From positions 1 through 23,450 of the forward strand of contig CAKOVP010000021.1 in the NCBI GenBank assembly GCA_934122035.1: a stretch of DNA of 23,450 nucleotides, read 5' to 3'. Position 1 is the stretch's first letter. The number at the start of each line of letters is the position of its first letter. This stretch comes from an uncultured Clostridia bacterium (GTDB taxonomy: Bacteria; Bacillota; Clostridia; TANB77; CAG-508). A model generated the notes under the pieces. It saw nothing but the letters and a program-made list of their open reading frames with translations. It was not told where the DNA came from and made no database searches. This document shows positions 1 to 4,597 of the stretch, piece by piece. The position numbers and the translations under genes were made by a program.

Positions 1-62
1 TTGGAGGTGTAAGTGTAGCGATACATTGAGCTGACCAATACTAATAAATCGAGGGCTTAACC
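1..62 (+). rRNA. 23S rRNA, 3' end (partial)
   Basis: The window opens inside the last bases of a 23S rRNA. The segment matches the universal 3'-terminal region (GCTGACCAATACTAATAAAT, then CGAGGGCTTAACC), which pairs with the 5' end of the molecule to close the large-subunit RNA. Only about 62 bases are present. The exact mature 3' end is an estimate from the usual ...GGCTTAACC ending. It is followed by 5S rRNA and tRNA-Asn on the same strand, the normal tail of a clostridial rRNA operon. Confidence 0.95.
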
Positions 63-126
63 ACTAATATTAAAAAAGAGAGTTTACTAAAAATAAAAAA
101 TTCTTCTATGTATTTTTGAGTGTACT

Positions 127-176
127 TAAAAATTATTTATGAACAAAAGAAATAAGAAATTTATAAATAATTTTTA
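127..176. repeat. 14-bp perfect inverted repeat in the 23S-5S spacer
   Basis: TAAAAATTATTTAT at 127-140 is exactly repeated in inverse orientation at 163-176, with a 22-base A-rich loop. It lies 65 bases after the 23S end. It could be an RNA-processing stem or a weak terminator (the right arm carries a run of five T), but the stem is all A/T. The role is inference. Confidence 0.6.
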
Positions 177-194
177 CATATTTTGAATATACTA

Positions 195-223
195 TTTACA
201 AAATAAATATAAAATGGTATAGT
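195..223 (+). promoter_or_regulatory. Putative sigma-A promoter upstream of 5S rRNA
   Basis: TTTACA (195-200), a 17-base spacer and TATAGT (218-223), with TGG immediately before the -10 (extended -10). Predicted transcription start is near 230, about 22 bases before the 5S. If active, it would make 5S and tRNA-Asn independently of 16S-23S. AT-rich spacers give chance matches, so this is a candidate only. Confidence 0.5.
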
Positions 224-251
224 AAGAAATGTGAAAAGTAGACAAAACTTT

Positions 252-368
252 TCTGGTGATTATAACTTAAAGGGAAATACCTGTACCCATGCCGAACACA
301 GAAGTCAAGCCTTTAAGTGCCGAAAATACTCGCGAGTTACCTTGCCTGGAAGATAGGTTGTTGCCAGA
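252..368 (+). rRNA. rrf: 5S rRNA
   Basis: A 117-base segment with the 5S hallmarks. The terminal helix pairs TCTGG (252-256) with CCAGA (364-368). The conserved loop A/helix II region reads CCCATGCCGAACACAGAAGT, and the far arm carries the TACTCGCGAG element. It lies on the same strand after the 23S and is 10 bases before tRNA-Asn. Ends are set by the terminal helix and could shift by one or two bases. Confidence 0.95.
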
Positions 369-378
369 TTTTATATAT

Positions 379-454
379 TCCTCGTTAGCTCAGTCGGTAG
401 AGCGCTCGGCTGTTAACCGATAGGTCGTCCGTTCAAGTCGGACACGAGGAGCCA
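379..454 (+). tRNA. tRNA-Asn(GTT), CCA encoded
   Basis: A 76-base cloverleaf. The acceptor arms TCCTCGT/ACGAGGA pair perfectly, the D arm is GCTC/GAGC, the anticodon loop CTGTTAA gives anticodon GTT (Asn), and the T arm GTCCG-TTCAAGT-CGGAC is perfect. G is the discriminator and CCA is genomically encoded (452-454). The top pair of the anticodon stem (27-43) is C-T, a mismatch, which is usually tolerated. It follows the 5S by 10 bases and is probably co-transcribed with it. Confidence 0.97.
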
Positions 455-456
455 TA

Positions 457-497
457 AAAAAATCTGAAACTTAGAAATAGGTATTCAGATTTTTTTA
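457..497 (+). terminator. Rho-independent terminator of the rRNA/tRNA transcript
   Basis: A 12-bp perfect stem, AAAAAATCTGAA (457-468) with TTCAGATTTTTT (484-495), a 15-base loop and a T run. It starts two bases after the tRNA CCA end, so it closes the rRNA-tRNA unit and separates it from the genes that follow. Confidence 0.85.
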
Positions 498-583
498 TTA
501 TATTTTAAATATCCAATCTTTAACGAACAAAATTTATTTAGATTGATTTTTATAATAGATTTATTATTAAGGAGAGAATATTT

Positions 584-946
584 ATGAAGAAGATATGTGA
601 TATATGTGGAGCAACTTTTGAAACAAAAAGTTCCACAAGAATTTATTGCTATGAATGTAGTGTAGATTCAACAAGAAATATATATGAAACACGAAAACAT
701 CAAAAAACTATTTTACGCAGAAGTATGAAACTACAAGGAATAAAAATGCTAGGTGGAAAATGTTCAAGATGCGGATATAATAAATGCACAGATGTTCTTG
801 AATTCCATCATTTAAATCCGTTAGAAAAGGAATTTAAACTTGGATCTGGAAATACAATGTCTTGGCAGGATTATAAAAAAGAATTAGCAAAATGCATATT
901 GGTTTGTATTAGAGGCTGGTCAAACTATAATCATGCCGAAAGATGA
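584..946 (+). CDS. HNH-type zinc-finger protein, C-terminally disrupted
   Basis: A 120-aa ORF starting at ATG 584, seven bases after AAGGAGAG. The N-terminus has a short zinc-ribbon-like part (CDICG, then CYEC, residues 5-25). The middle resembles the common small HNH endonuclease family: GGKCSRCGY followed by LEFHHLNP (about residues 57-78), then GSGNTMSW and KCILVC. In the family, KCILVC is followed by a second Cys-x2-Cys-His-type finger (from memory, ANCHREIH-like). Here that is replaced by IRGWSNYNHAER and a stop, so the last zinc ligands and part of the HNH fold are missing. The DNA just after KCILVC matches a cupin tail in another frame, so the gene seems broken by a rearrangement near 907. 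A TATAAT at 551-556 is a possible -10, without a good -35. Probably not catalytically active. Family assignment is from motifs; loss of function is inferred. Confidence 0.7.
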   Translation: MKKICDICGATFETKSSTRIYCYECSVDSTRNIYETRKHQKTILRRSMKLQGIKMLGGKCSRCGYNKCTDVLEFHHLNPLEKEFKLGSGNTMSWQDYKKELAKCILVCIRGWSNYNHAER

Positions 947-1004
947 ACCTCATAGTGTATATGGAGAAGATAAGTTTAAAATGTTATTAGTTGTATCTTT
1001 TTAA
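909..1004 (+). pseudogene. Remnant of a cupin-domain gene (3' end only)
   Basis: In the frame beginning at 903, one base shifted from the upstream ORF, the sequence reads LEAGQTIIMPKDEPH, then SVYGEDKFKMLL, and stops at 1002-1004. This resembles the last strands of small cupin proteins (G-x-hydrophobic-MP...PH...FKMLL). Nothing upstream continues the cupin, so only about 30 codons remain, abutting the truncated HNH gene. It is best read as a gene scrap left by a deletion or insertion. Identification is by motif memory, not a search. Confidence 0.5.
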
Positions 1005-1044
1005 AGCAATAATTAATTAAAGAGTGTAGTTGATACAAGAACAC

Positions 1045-1073
1045 TTGTAAAAGTAAACATAAAGTGTTATAAT
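1045..1073 (+). promoter_or_regulatory. Promoter of the first acid-tailed small gene
   Basis: TTGTAA (1045-1050), 17-base spacer, TATAAT (1068-1073) with TGT before it (extended -10). Predicted start is about 1080, exactly where the first leader hairpin begins. A homologous promoter precedes the second gene copy at 1620-1648. Confidence 0.8.
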
Positions 1074-1079
1074 AATACT

Positions 1080-1133
1080 AGATGTGGAAGGCCTACATCT
1101 GTTGAAAACCTGGAGCTTTTAAATTTTAGCTTC
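1080..1133 (+). promoter_or_regulatory. Structured 5' leader, copy 1 (two stem-loops)
   Basis: Stem 1 is AGATGT (1080-1085) with ACATCT (1095-1100) and a 9-base loop. Stem 2 is GGAGCT (1112-1117) with AGCTTC (1128-1133), a 10-base loop and one G-U pair. The same two stems occur in copy 2 (1655-1675 and 1687-1708, the latter fully Watson-Crick). They are decayed in copy 3, where the region is translated. This suggests they are functional RNA elements, either stability or regulatory structures. Confidence 0.6.
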
Positions 1134-1154
1134 ATAACACGAAAGGAAAAACAA

Positions 1155-1514
1155 ATGAAAAAAATCGAAAACGTCTATACTCTTAAACCGAATTATGATG
1201 ATCCCACTCCCCAACGTAAGACCTACACAGGAACGTGGATGCCTGTTGATGAGTTCTGGAAACTGCTGAATGATTTCTCCTATGAAATTGACAGAGGACA
1301 CTCATGGCTTGAGCAAGACAAAGTATTTATTAGAGAGGCTGAAACGATTCATGCAGCTACTATCTGCTTCCTTCATCCTGAAATTGAAGGAATTGTCGGT
1401 GGGAAAACACTTTCTGATGTGGAGCTGGATGCACTACTGGATAAGTTACAGGATGAAGACTGTGAAGAAAGTGAAAAAGACGATGAAGAAGAGGACGAAG
1501 AAGATGATGAATAA
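1155..1514 (+). CDS. Small acid-tailed protein of unknown function, copy 1
   Basis: A 119-aa protein from ATG 1155, with AAAGGA seven bases upstream. I do not recognise the family. It starts MKKIENVYTLKP, has a central VDEFWKLLNDF helix-like stretch (about residues 31-41) and a conserved block ICFLHPEIEGIVG (about 71-83). It ends in a strongly acidic run, SEKDDEEEDEEDDE. No signal peptide or membrane segment is visible. It has its own promoter, structured leader and 3' hairpin, so it is a monocistronic cassette. Two further copies follow at 1730-2464, about 60-65% similar by eye. Base composition is richer in G+C than the core genes (27/60 at 1381-1440), consistent with acquisition. The acidic tail might suggest a nucleic-acid mimic or a binding tail, but that is speculation. 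Confidence 0.75.
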   Translation: MKKIENVYTLKPNYDDPTPQRKTYTGTWMPVDEFWKLLNDFSYEIDRGHSWLEQDKVFIREAETIHAATICFLHPEIEGIVGGKTLSDVELDALLDKLQDEDCEESEKDDEEEDEEDDE

Positions 1515-1515
1515 G

Positions 1516-1570
1516 TAAAGCGTAAAGCCTGGAAAGTACCAAGAAGGTATGGACCAGGCTTTACGCTTTA
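1516..1570 (+). terminator. Strong 3' hairpin after copy 1
   Basis: AAAGCGTAAAGCCTGG (1517-1532) pairs perfectly with CCAGGCTTTACGCTTT (1554-1569), and T1516-A1570 adds another pair. Inside the loop GTACC/GGTAT can form a second helix. It lies directly behind the stop codon. The U run after it is short (CTTT at 1577-1580), so besides termination it may protect the mRNA 3' end. A near-identical hairpin follows copy 3 at 2466-2520. Confidence 0.75.
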
Positions 1571-1619
1571 TAGTATCTTTATATGCTATAAAGTGTAAAT
1601 TAGTTTTATACCAAAAAAC

Positions 1620-1648
1620 TTGCAGAAGTAAACATAAAGTGCTATAAT
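1620..1648 (+). promoter_or_regulatory. Promoter of the fused two-domain gene
   Basis: TTGCAG (1620-1625), 17-base spacer, TATAAT (1643-1648) with TGC before it (extended -10). It is homologous to the promoter at 1045-1073. The predicted start falls at about 1655, the first base of the AGATGT stem. Confidence 0.75.
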
Positions 1649-1654
1649 GATAAT

Positions 1655-1708
1655 AGATGTGGAAGGTCTACATCTGTTGAAAATCTGAAGCTTTTAAATT
1701 TTAGCTTC
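1655..1708 (+). promoter_or_regulatory. Structured 5' leader, copy 2
   Basis: Stem 1 AGATGT/ACATCT (1655-1660 with 1670-1675) and stem 2 GAAGCT/AGCTTC (1687-1692 with 1703-1708), both perfect. It is homologous to the leader at 1080-1133. AAAGGA follows at 1717-1722, in front of ATG 1730. Confidence 0.6.
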
Positions 1709-1729
1709 ATAACACGAAAGGAAAAACCA

Positions 1730-2464
1730 ATGAAAAAAATCGAAAACATCTATACGCTTAAACCGATTTATGATGGTAAGCCTGGCTGTATCTATACAGG
1801 AACGTATATATCTGTTGATGAGTTCTGGGATCTGCTGAATGACTTCATGCATGGTGTGAATGAATTAAAAAGATTTACACTTAGAGATAAAATTCAGTTT
1901 GCTAAAGATGCTGATCGGCTTTGGCCAGTTGCTATCTGCTTCCTTCATCCTGAAATTGAAGGGATTGTCGGTGAGAAAACACCTTCTTATGAGGAGCTGT
2001 ATAAACTACTGGAGAAGTTACAGAAGGAAGACTGTGAAGAAAGATGTGGAAGGTCTAGATTTGTTGAAAATCTAAAGCTTTTAAATTTTAGATTCATAAC
2101 ACGAAAGAAAAAACAAATGAAAAAAATCGAAAACATCTATATGCTTAAACCGATTTATGATGGTAAGTCTGGCTGTTTCTATACAGGAACGTATATGCCT
2201 GTTGATGAGCTCTGGGATCTGCTGAATGACTTCATGTATGGTGTGGATGAATTAAAAAGATTTACACTTAGAGATAAAATTCAGTTTTCTAAAGATGCTG
2301 AGCGGCTTTGGACAGCTGCTATCTGCTTCCTTCATCCTGAAATTGAAGGGATTGTCGGGGAGAAAACACTTTTTTATGGGGAGCTGTATGCACTACTGGA
2401 TAAGTTACAGAAGGAAGACTGTGAAGAAAGTGAGAAAAGCGATGATGAAGAAGATGAAGAATAA
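1730..2464 (+). CDS. Fused tandem duplicate of the acid-tailed small protein (copies 2 and 3)
   Basis: A 244-aa ORF made of two copies of the protein encoded at 1155. Domain 1 spans residues 1-104 and domain 2 spans 130-244. The domains differ at about 17 of 104 aligned positions (roughly 84% identical) and share MKKIENIY, RFTLRDKIQF and ICFLHPEIEGIVGEKT. Residues 105-129 (RCGRSRFVENLKLLNF...) are the in-frame translation of what was copy 3's 5' leader: bases 2042-2116 align with the leaders at 1080-1154 and 1655-1729. Domain 1 has lost the acidic tail and stop codon; domain 2 keeps the tail (SEKSDDEEDEE). The Shine-Dalgarno before the internal ATG (2117) has changed from AAAGGA to AAAGAA, and both leader stems are broken, so the internal start looks dead. 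Start at 1730 is supported by AAAGGA. Function unknown. Confidence 0.75.
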   Translation: MKKIENIYTLKPIYDGKPGCIYTGTYISVDEFWDLLNDFMHGVNELKRFTLRDKIQFAKDADRLWPVAICFLHPEIEGIVGEKTPSYEELYKLLEKLQKEDCEERCGRSRFVENLKLLNFRFITRKKKQMKKIENIYMLKPIYDGKSGCFYTGTYMPVDELWDLLNDFMYGVDELKRFTLRDKIQFSKDAERLWTAAICFLHPEIEGIVGEKTLFYGELYALLDKLQKEDCEESEKSDDEEDEE

Positions 2465-2465
2465 G

Positions 2466-2520
2466 TAAAGCGTAAAGCCTGGAAAGTACCAAGAGGGTAT
2501 GGACCAGGCTTTACGCTTTG
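2466..2520 (+). terminator. Strong 3' hairpin after copy 3
   Basis: The same 16-bp stem as at 1516-1570: 2467-2482 pairs with 2504-2519. The loop differs by one base (GAGGG for GAAGG) while the stem is unchanged. TATTTTTAT follows at 2523-2531, giving a better T run than copy 1. Confidence 0.8.
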
Positions 2521-2571
2521 TAGTATTTTTATATGCTATAAATTGCAAAATATGAAATGAAACTGAAAATA

Positions 2572-2600
2572 TTGCTTTTTGTCTTTAAATATGATATTAT
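2572..2600 (+). promoter_or_regulatory. Promoter of the 301-aa orphan gene
   Basis: TTGCTT (2572-2577), 17-base spacer, TATTAT (2595-2600) preceded by TGA (extended -10). Predicted start is about 2607, leaving a leader of roughly 150 bases before ATG 2758. Confidence 0.7.
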
Positions 2601-2606
2601 GTTACC

Positions 2607-2757
2607 GAGATTTTTTTAAACCTTAAAATAATTATTAAGGAGGAGATAGAAAAAGTAGTAAATGTCCGACATTCACTATTGTTAAAGCTTTAAATAAGGT
2701 TTTAACCAAGCTAATCTGTATAGTAAACCAGATTTGTAGATTGAAATGGAGTAAAAT
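2607..2757 (+). promoter_or_regulatory. Long leader with a buried strong Shine-Dalgarno
   Basis: This 150-base untranslated leader contains CCTTAA (2621-2626) complementary to TTAAGG (2635-2640). The right arm is the first half of a perfect ribosome site, AAGGAGGAG (2637-2645), that serves no long ORF. The only ATG near it (2662) opens a 7-codon frame, MSDIHYC. A second stem pairs AATCTG (2713-2718) with CAGATT (2729-2734). The gene itself uses the weaker TGGAG at 2747-2751. A regulatory role is inference. Confidence 0.35.
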
Positions 2758-3663
2758 ATGAATAAGTATGAGTATCGCATGAGCAACGCGGCATTAGGTC
2801 AGAGTTTTGCATTATCTGACATTGCAAGACAAATGGGAAGGATGACAGATTCTGTAAGCTATGGTGCTGAAAAAATTGCAGAAAGTAATAAATTCATTGC
2901 TGCTTCAATTTCTGCATCAGCTCTTTTTATGTATAACGCTGTTGCTTCGATTCCAACTGAAATGAAGATAAAGAGGGAAACGGATGAATATTATCTTCTT
3001 ACTGACAGAATTGATTCTTTGCATGAAAAAATAATTCAAAATGGTGGAAATTTGTTAGAAATCTACCAAAATATGACTTCGAGTGTTAGAGTTCAAGATT
3101 ACTTGTCAGATGTAGATTTGAGATTCATTAGAGCTTTTTTTGCAGACAGCGAGGATTGGTTTATAAGGCAATGTCAATTTTATGAAAAAGGTCCAACTGA
3201 AACAATGAAAGAATTGTTTAAAGTAGCAAAATTTGAATATTTCCGAAAATTTATGGATTTTATTTTATTGTCGCCCGGTCGAAAAAATGAGATATATAAG
3301 CAAAATTTAACCTTGATGACCGACTATAAAATTGATTTTGGACACTTAGAAGATAATTGCTTAAATTATAAAGGGAGGCTAGTGCCTGCTAGAAGTTATG
3401 GTGGATATTCAAAAGATTATAATGAAATTTATTTTGATGAAGAAATGAGACTTCAATTGTATGAGGATGTAAGGCAATACTTTAGTAAAGAACTGCAACC
3501 CGAATTTCCCGCAACAGATCAGCAAATAGACTTTGTTACAAAAATCAACAACTTTGTTGATGAAATGAATTGGCAGATTGTGTTGAACAATCTCAGGACT
3601 TTGTATTCCGAACTGCGAGATGCATACACAAAGTTGCTAGTAAATAATAGCCAAAAGAAGTAA
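2758..3663 (+). CDS. Orphan protein of unknown function, 301 aa
   Basis: ATG 2758, with TGGAG six bases before it. I do not recognise the family. The protein begins MNKYEYRMSNAALGQSF and looks mostly helical. One moderately hydrophobic stretch, FIAASISASALFMYNAVASI (about residues 46-65), could be a single membrane-associated helix but is not a clear transmembrane segment. It is followed by a charged helical region (ETDEYYLLTDRIDSLHEKII), an aromatic-rich middle (FFADSEDWFIRQCQFYEKG) and a C-terminal helical part. No catalytic motif or zinc site is evident. It is monocistronic, with its own promoter and terminator. Composition (20/60 G+C at 3541-3600) is close to the core genes and unlike the acid-tailed genes before it, so it may have a different origin. 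Confidence 0.75.
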   Translation: MNKYEYRMSNAALGQSFALSDIARQMGRMTDSVSYGAEKIAESNKFIAASISASALFMYNAVASIPTEMKIKRETDEYYLLTDRIDSLHEKIIQNGGNLLEIYQNMTSSVRVQDYLSDVDLRFIRAFFADSEDWFIRQCQFYEKGPTETMKELFKVAKFEYFRKFMDFILLSPGRKNEIYKQNLTLMTDYKIDFGHLEDNCLNYKGRLVPARSYGGYSKDYNEIYFDEEMRLQLYEDVRQYFSKELQPEFPATDQQIDFVTKINNFVDEMNWQIVLNNLRTLYSELRDAYTKLLVNNSQKK

Positions 3664-3700
3664 CTCAATTCAAACAATAACTACTATATGGAGGTGATAA

Positions 3701-3735
3701 AAGCCGGGACATTATATGATGTCTCGGCTTTTTTG
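3701..3735 (+). terminator. Rho-independent terminator of the orphan gene
   Basis: AAGCCGGGACA (3701-3711) pairs with TGTCTCGGCTT (3720-3730) with one G-U pair and an 8-base loop, followed by TTTT. It lies 38 bases after the stop of the 301-aa gene. Confidence 0.9.
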
Positions 3736-3804
3736 CTGTAAACAAATATATGGTTAGTAAGTATAAAAACTACAAACTATATATTAGTGTGCTATGTAAA
3801 TTGC

Positions 3805-3858
3805 CAATAAAAATCTCCCAGAAAAGCTATCTACTTAGAGAGCCATCCTGGGAGATTT
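3805..3858 (-). terminator. Terminator of the 73-aa minus-strand gene
   Basis: AAATCTCCCAG (3811-3821) pairs with CTGGGAGATTT (3848-3858), and an inner GCTATCT/AGAGAGC helix has one mismatch. Read on the minus strand it ends in TTTTTATTGG (complement of 3804-3813), a T run typical of intrinsic terminators. It begins 7 bases beyond the gene's stop codon. Confidence 0.85.
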
Positions 3859-3864
3859 GCTGTA

Positions 3865-4086
3865 TTAGTATCTAGGAATGCTCAAATATTCAATTTTGAG
3901 CATAAATGGATTGAGCTTGTCAGCTCCGTTCGGATCCACAACTTTTACTGCTGGTTGAGGGGGAAGCTTGGGAGCTACATAAACTCCGTTGAAGTTTCTT
4001 TCAAAAGCTTTCTCCTGAGCCTTTCCACAGATGTCTGCAACAGAATCAGTCATACTTAATTCCATTCCATCATTACGAGTTGTCAT
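3865..4086 (-). CDS. Small protein of unknown function, 73 aa
   Basis: The minus-strand frame is open from a possible GTG at 4098, but ATG 4086 (MTTRNDGMELSMTDSVADIC) is preferred by comparison with the neighbouring cassette's leader. There AAAGG-x-TGTGTTA also precedes the ATG. The spacing from AAAGG to this ATG is long (14 bases), so the GTG (77 aa) remains possible. No known family is recognised. The C-terminal half contains a proline-rich stretch, APKLPPQPAVKVVDPNG. No signal peptide or membrane segment. It is flanked by a consensus sigma-A promoter (4141-4169), a 5' hairpin and its own terminator, which supports it being expressed. Confidence 0.6.
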   Translation of the reverse strand: MTTRNDGMELSMTDSVADICGKAQEKAFERNFNGVYVAPKLPPQPAVKVVDPNGADKLNPFMLKIEYLSIPRY

Positions 4087-4115
4087 AAAAAATAACACAG
4101 CCTTTCAATAAATTT

Positions 4116-4130
4116 GTTAGCAAAGCTAAC
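4116..4130 (-). promoter_or_regulatory. 5'-terminal leader hairpin of the 73-aa gene
   Basis: GTTAGC-AAA-GCTAAC, a 6-bp perfect stem with a 3-base loop, begins about 4 bases after the predicted transcription start (near 4134 on the minus strand). The homologous position in the neighbouring cassette (4536-4552) also forms a stem. There an A-T pair is replaced by G-C and a G-C pair by G-U, so the pairing is conserved despite base changes. Confidence 0.65.
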
Positions 4131-4140
4131 ATTACATATA

Positions 4141-4169
4141 ATTATATACTATATGTCGAAAAATGTCAA
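4141..4169 (-). promoter_or_regulatory. Consensus sigma-A promoter (minus strand)
   Basis: On the minus strand, TTGACA (complement of 4164-4169), a 17-base spacer and TATAAT (complement of 4141-4146). Both hexamers are perfect consensus, so a strong constitutive promoter is expected for the 73-aa gene. Confidence 0.9.
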
Positions 4170-4206
4170 AAAAGTACCCAGCAAACTATAATTTTAGTTT
4201 ACTGGG
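4168..4206 (-). terminator. Terminator of the 93-aa minus-strand gene
   Basis: CCCAGCAAACT (4177-4187) pairs with AGTTTACTGGG (4196-4206), 11 bp with one G-U. On the minus strand it is followed by TTTTTT (complement of 4168-4173). The T run overlaps the -35 box of the next promoter (4164-4169), so terminator and promoter are packed together. Confidence 0.85.
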
Positions 4207-4227
4207 ATAATGGTGTGTACTCTAAGC

Positions 4228-4509
4228 TTAATAGAACAAATCAGGAGCGCTGGAATCGGTGCGCCAACGTTCGATGGTGTATGGCCGTAAACTGACTCGT
4301 GCGTTTCGCTTAGACTGAGGTACAGGGGACTTCTTTTTTTGTGCAGGAGTTTCCTGCTGTTTTTCTCTGAAAAGCTGATCATGAGATTTCACTGGAGTCC
4401 AAGGAAATCCATAATAGGAGCTAACAAAGTAGGAATAATGCTCAAAGGCTTTTTCTACTTTGTATGCATTGTGCTTTTCAATTTGATGCCGAACTGCAAC
4501 TTCAGGCAT
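4228..4509 (-). CDS. Small basic protein of unknown function, 93 aa
   Basis: Minus-strand ORF. ATG at 4509 is chosen because AAAGGA (complement of 4519-4524) lies nine bases upstream; an upstream in-frame start at 4554 would begin at the predicted transcription start. The protein starts MPEVAVRHQIEKHNAYKVEK. It has an aromatic segment (HYSYFVSSYYGFPWTPVK, about residues 24-41) and then a lysine/arginine-rich, proline-containing tail (QKKKSPVPQSKRNARVSL). I do not recognise a family. No membrane segment. G+C is high (33/60 at 4261-4320), the most divergent composition in the window, suggesting transfer. It is a monocistronic cassette with its own promoter, leader hairpin and terminator. Confidence 0.65.
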   Translation of the reverse strand: MPEVAVRHQIEKHNAYKVEKAFEHYSYFVSSYYGFPWTPVKSHDQLFREKQQETPAQKKKSPVPQSKRNARVSLRPYTIERWRTDSSAPDLFY

Positions 4510-4535
4510 ATTAACACATCCTTTAATATTATTAT

Positions 4536-4552
4536 GTTGACTAAGAGCCAAC
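4536..4552 (-). promoter_or_regulatory. 5'-terminal leader hairpin of the 93-aa gene
   Basis: GTTGAC (4536-4541) pairs with GCCAAC (4547-4552), with a 5-base loop and one G-U. It lies about three bases after the predicted start of transcription. It is homologous to the hairpin at 4116-4130 and keeps pairing by compensatory change. Confidence 0.6.
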
Positions 4553-4561
4553 ACTACTTAT

Positions 4562-4590
4562 ATTATACAATAAATTTTCAAAATTGTCAA
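4562..4590 (-). promoter_or_regulatory. Consensus sigma-A promoter of the 93-aa gene
   Basis: On the minus strand, TTGACA (complement of 4585-4590), a 17-base spacer and TATAAT (complement of 4562-4567), both perfect. Its -35 box is 7 bases from the -35 box of the divergent rimP promoter. Confidence 0.9.
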
Positions 4591-4597
4591 AAAAAGC

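Larger units (their letters stand above)
1045..2540 (+). repeat. Tandem repeat of a promoter-leader-gene-hairpin cassette
   Basis: Three repeat units. Unit 1 is complete (1045 to about 1590), unit 2 lacks its 3' part (1620 to about 2040), and unit 3 lacks its promoter (about 2042 to 2540). Promoter, leader, coding region and 3' hairpin are all recognisably homologous. Units 2 and 3 are joined at GAAGAAAGATGTGG (2036-2049). Compared with unit 1, everything from the acidic tail through the next promoter is missing there. Confidence 0.8.

Noticed and set aside
1080..1154. The leaders of copies 1 and 2 are open in frame with their genes, so the proteins could start further upstream.
   Set aside because: No ATG, GTG or TTG occurs in that frame in the leader, the predicted transcript starts at its first base, and a good AAAGGA precedes the accepted ATG.
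2663..2672. GTCCGACA resembling the tRNA-Asn T-arm (GTCGGAC), as an attachment-site copy marking the island edge.
   Set aside because: Only 7 bases match, in inverse orientation; an att repeat should be longer and direct. No integrase gene is present.
2662..2685. Seven-codon ORF MSDIHYC as a real leader-peptide gene.
   Set aside because: The ribosome site is 15 bases away and nothing in the peptide suggests a sensing function; kept only as a possibility in a finding.
3690..3735. GGAGGTGAT just before the terminator as the ribosome site of a small gene.
   Set aside because: No start codon follows at a sensible distance; the only downstream ATG is inside the terminator stem.
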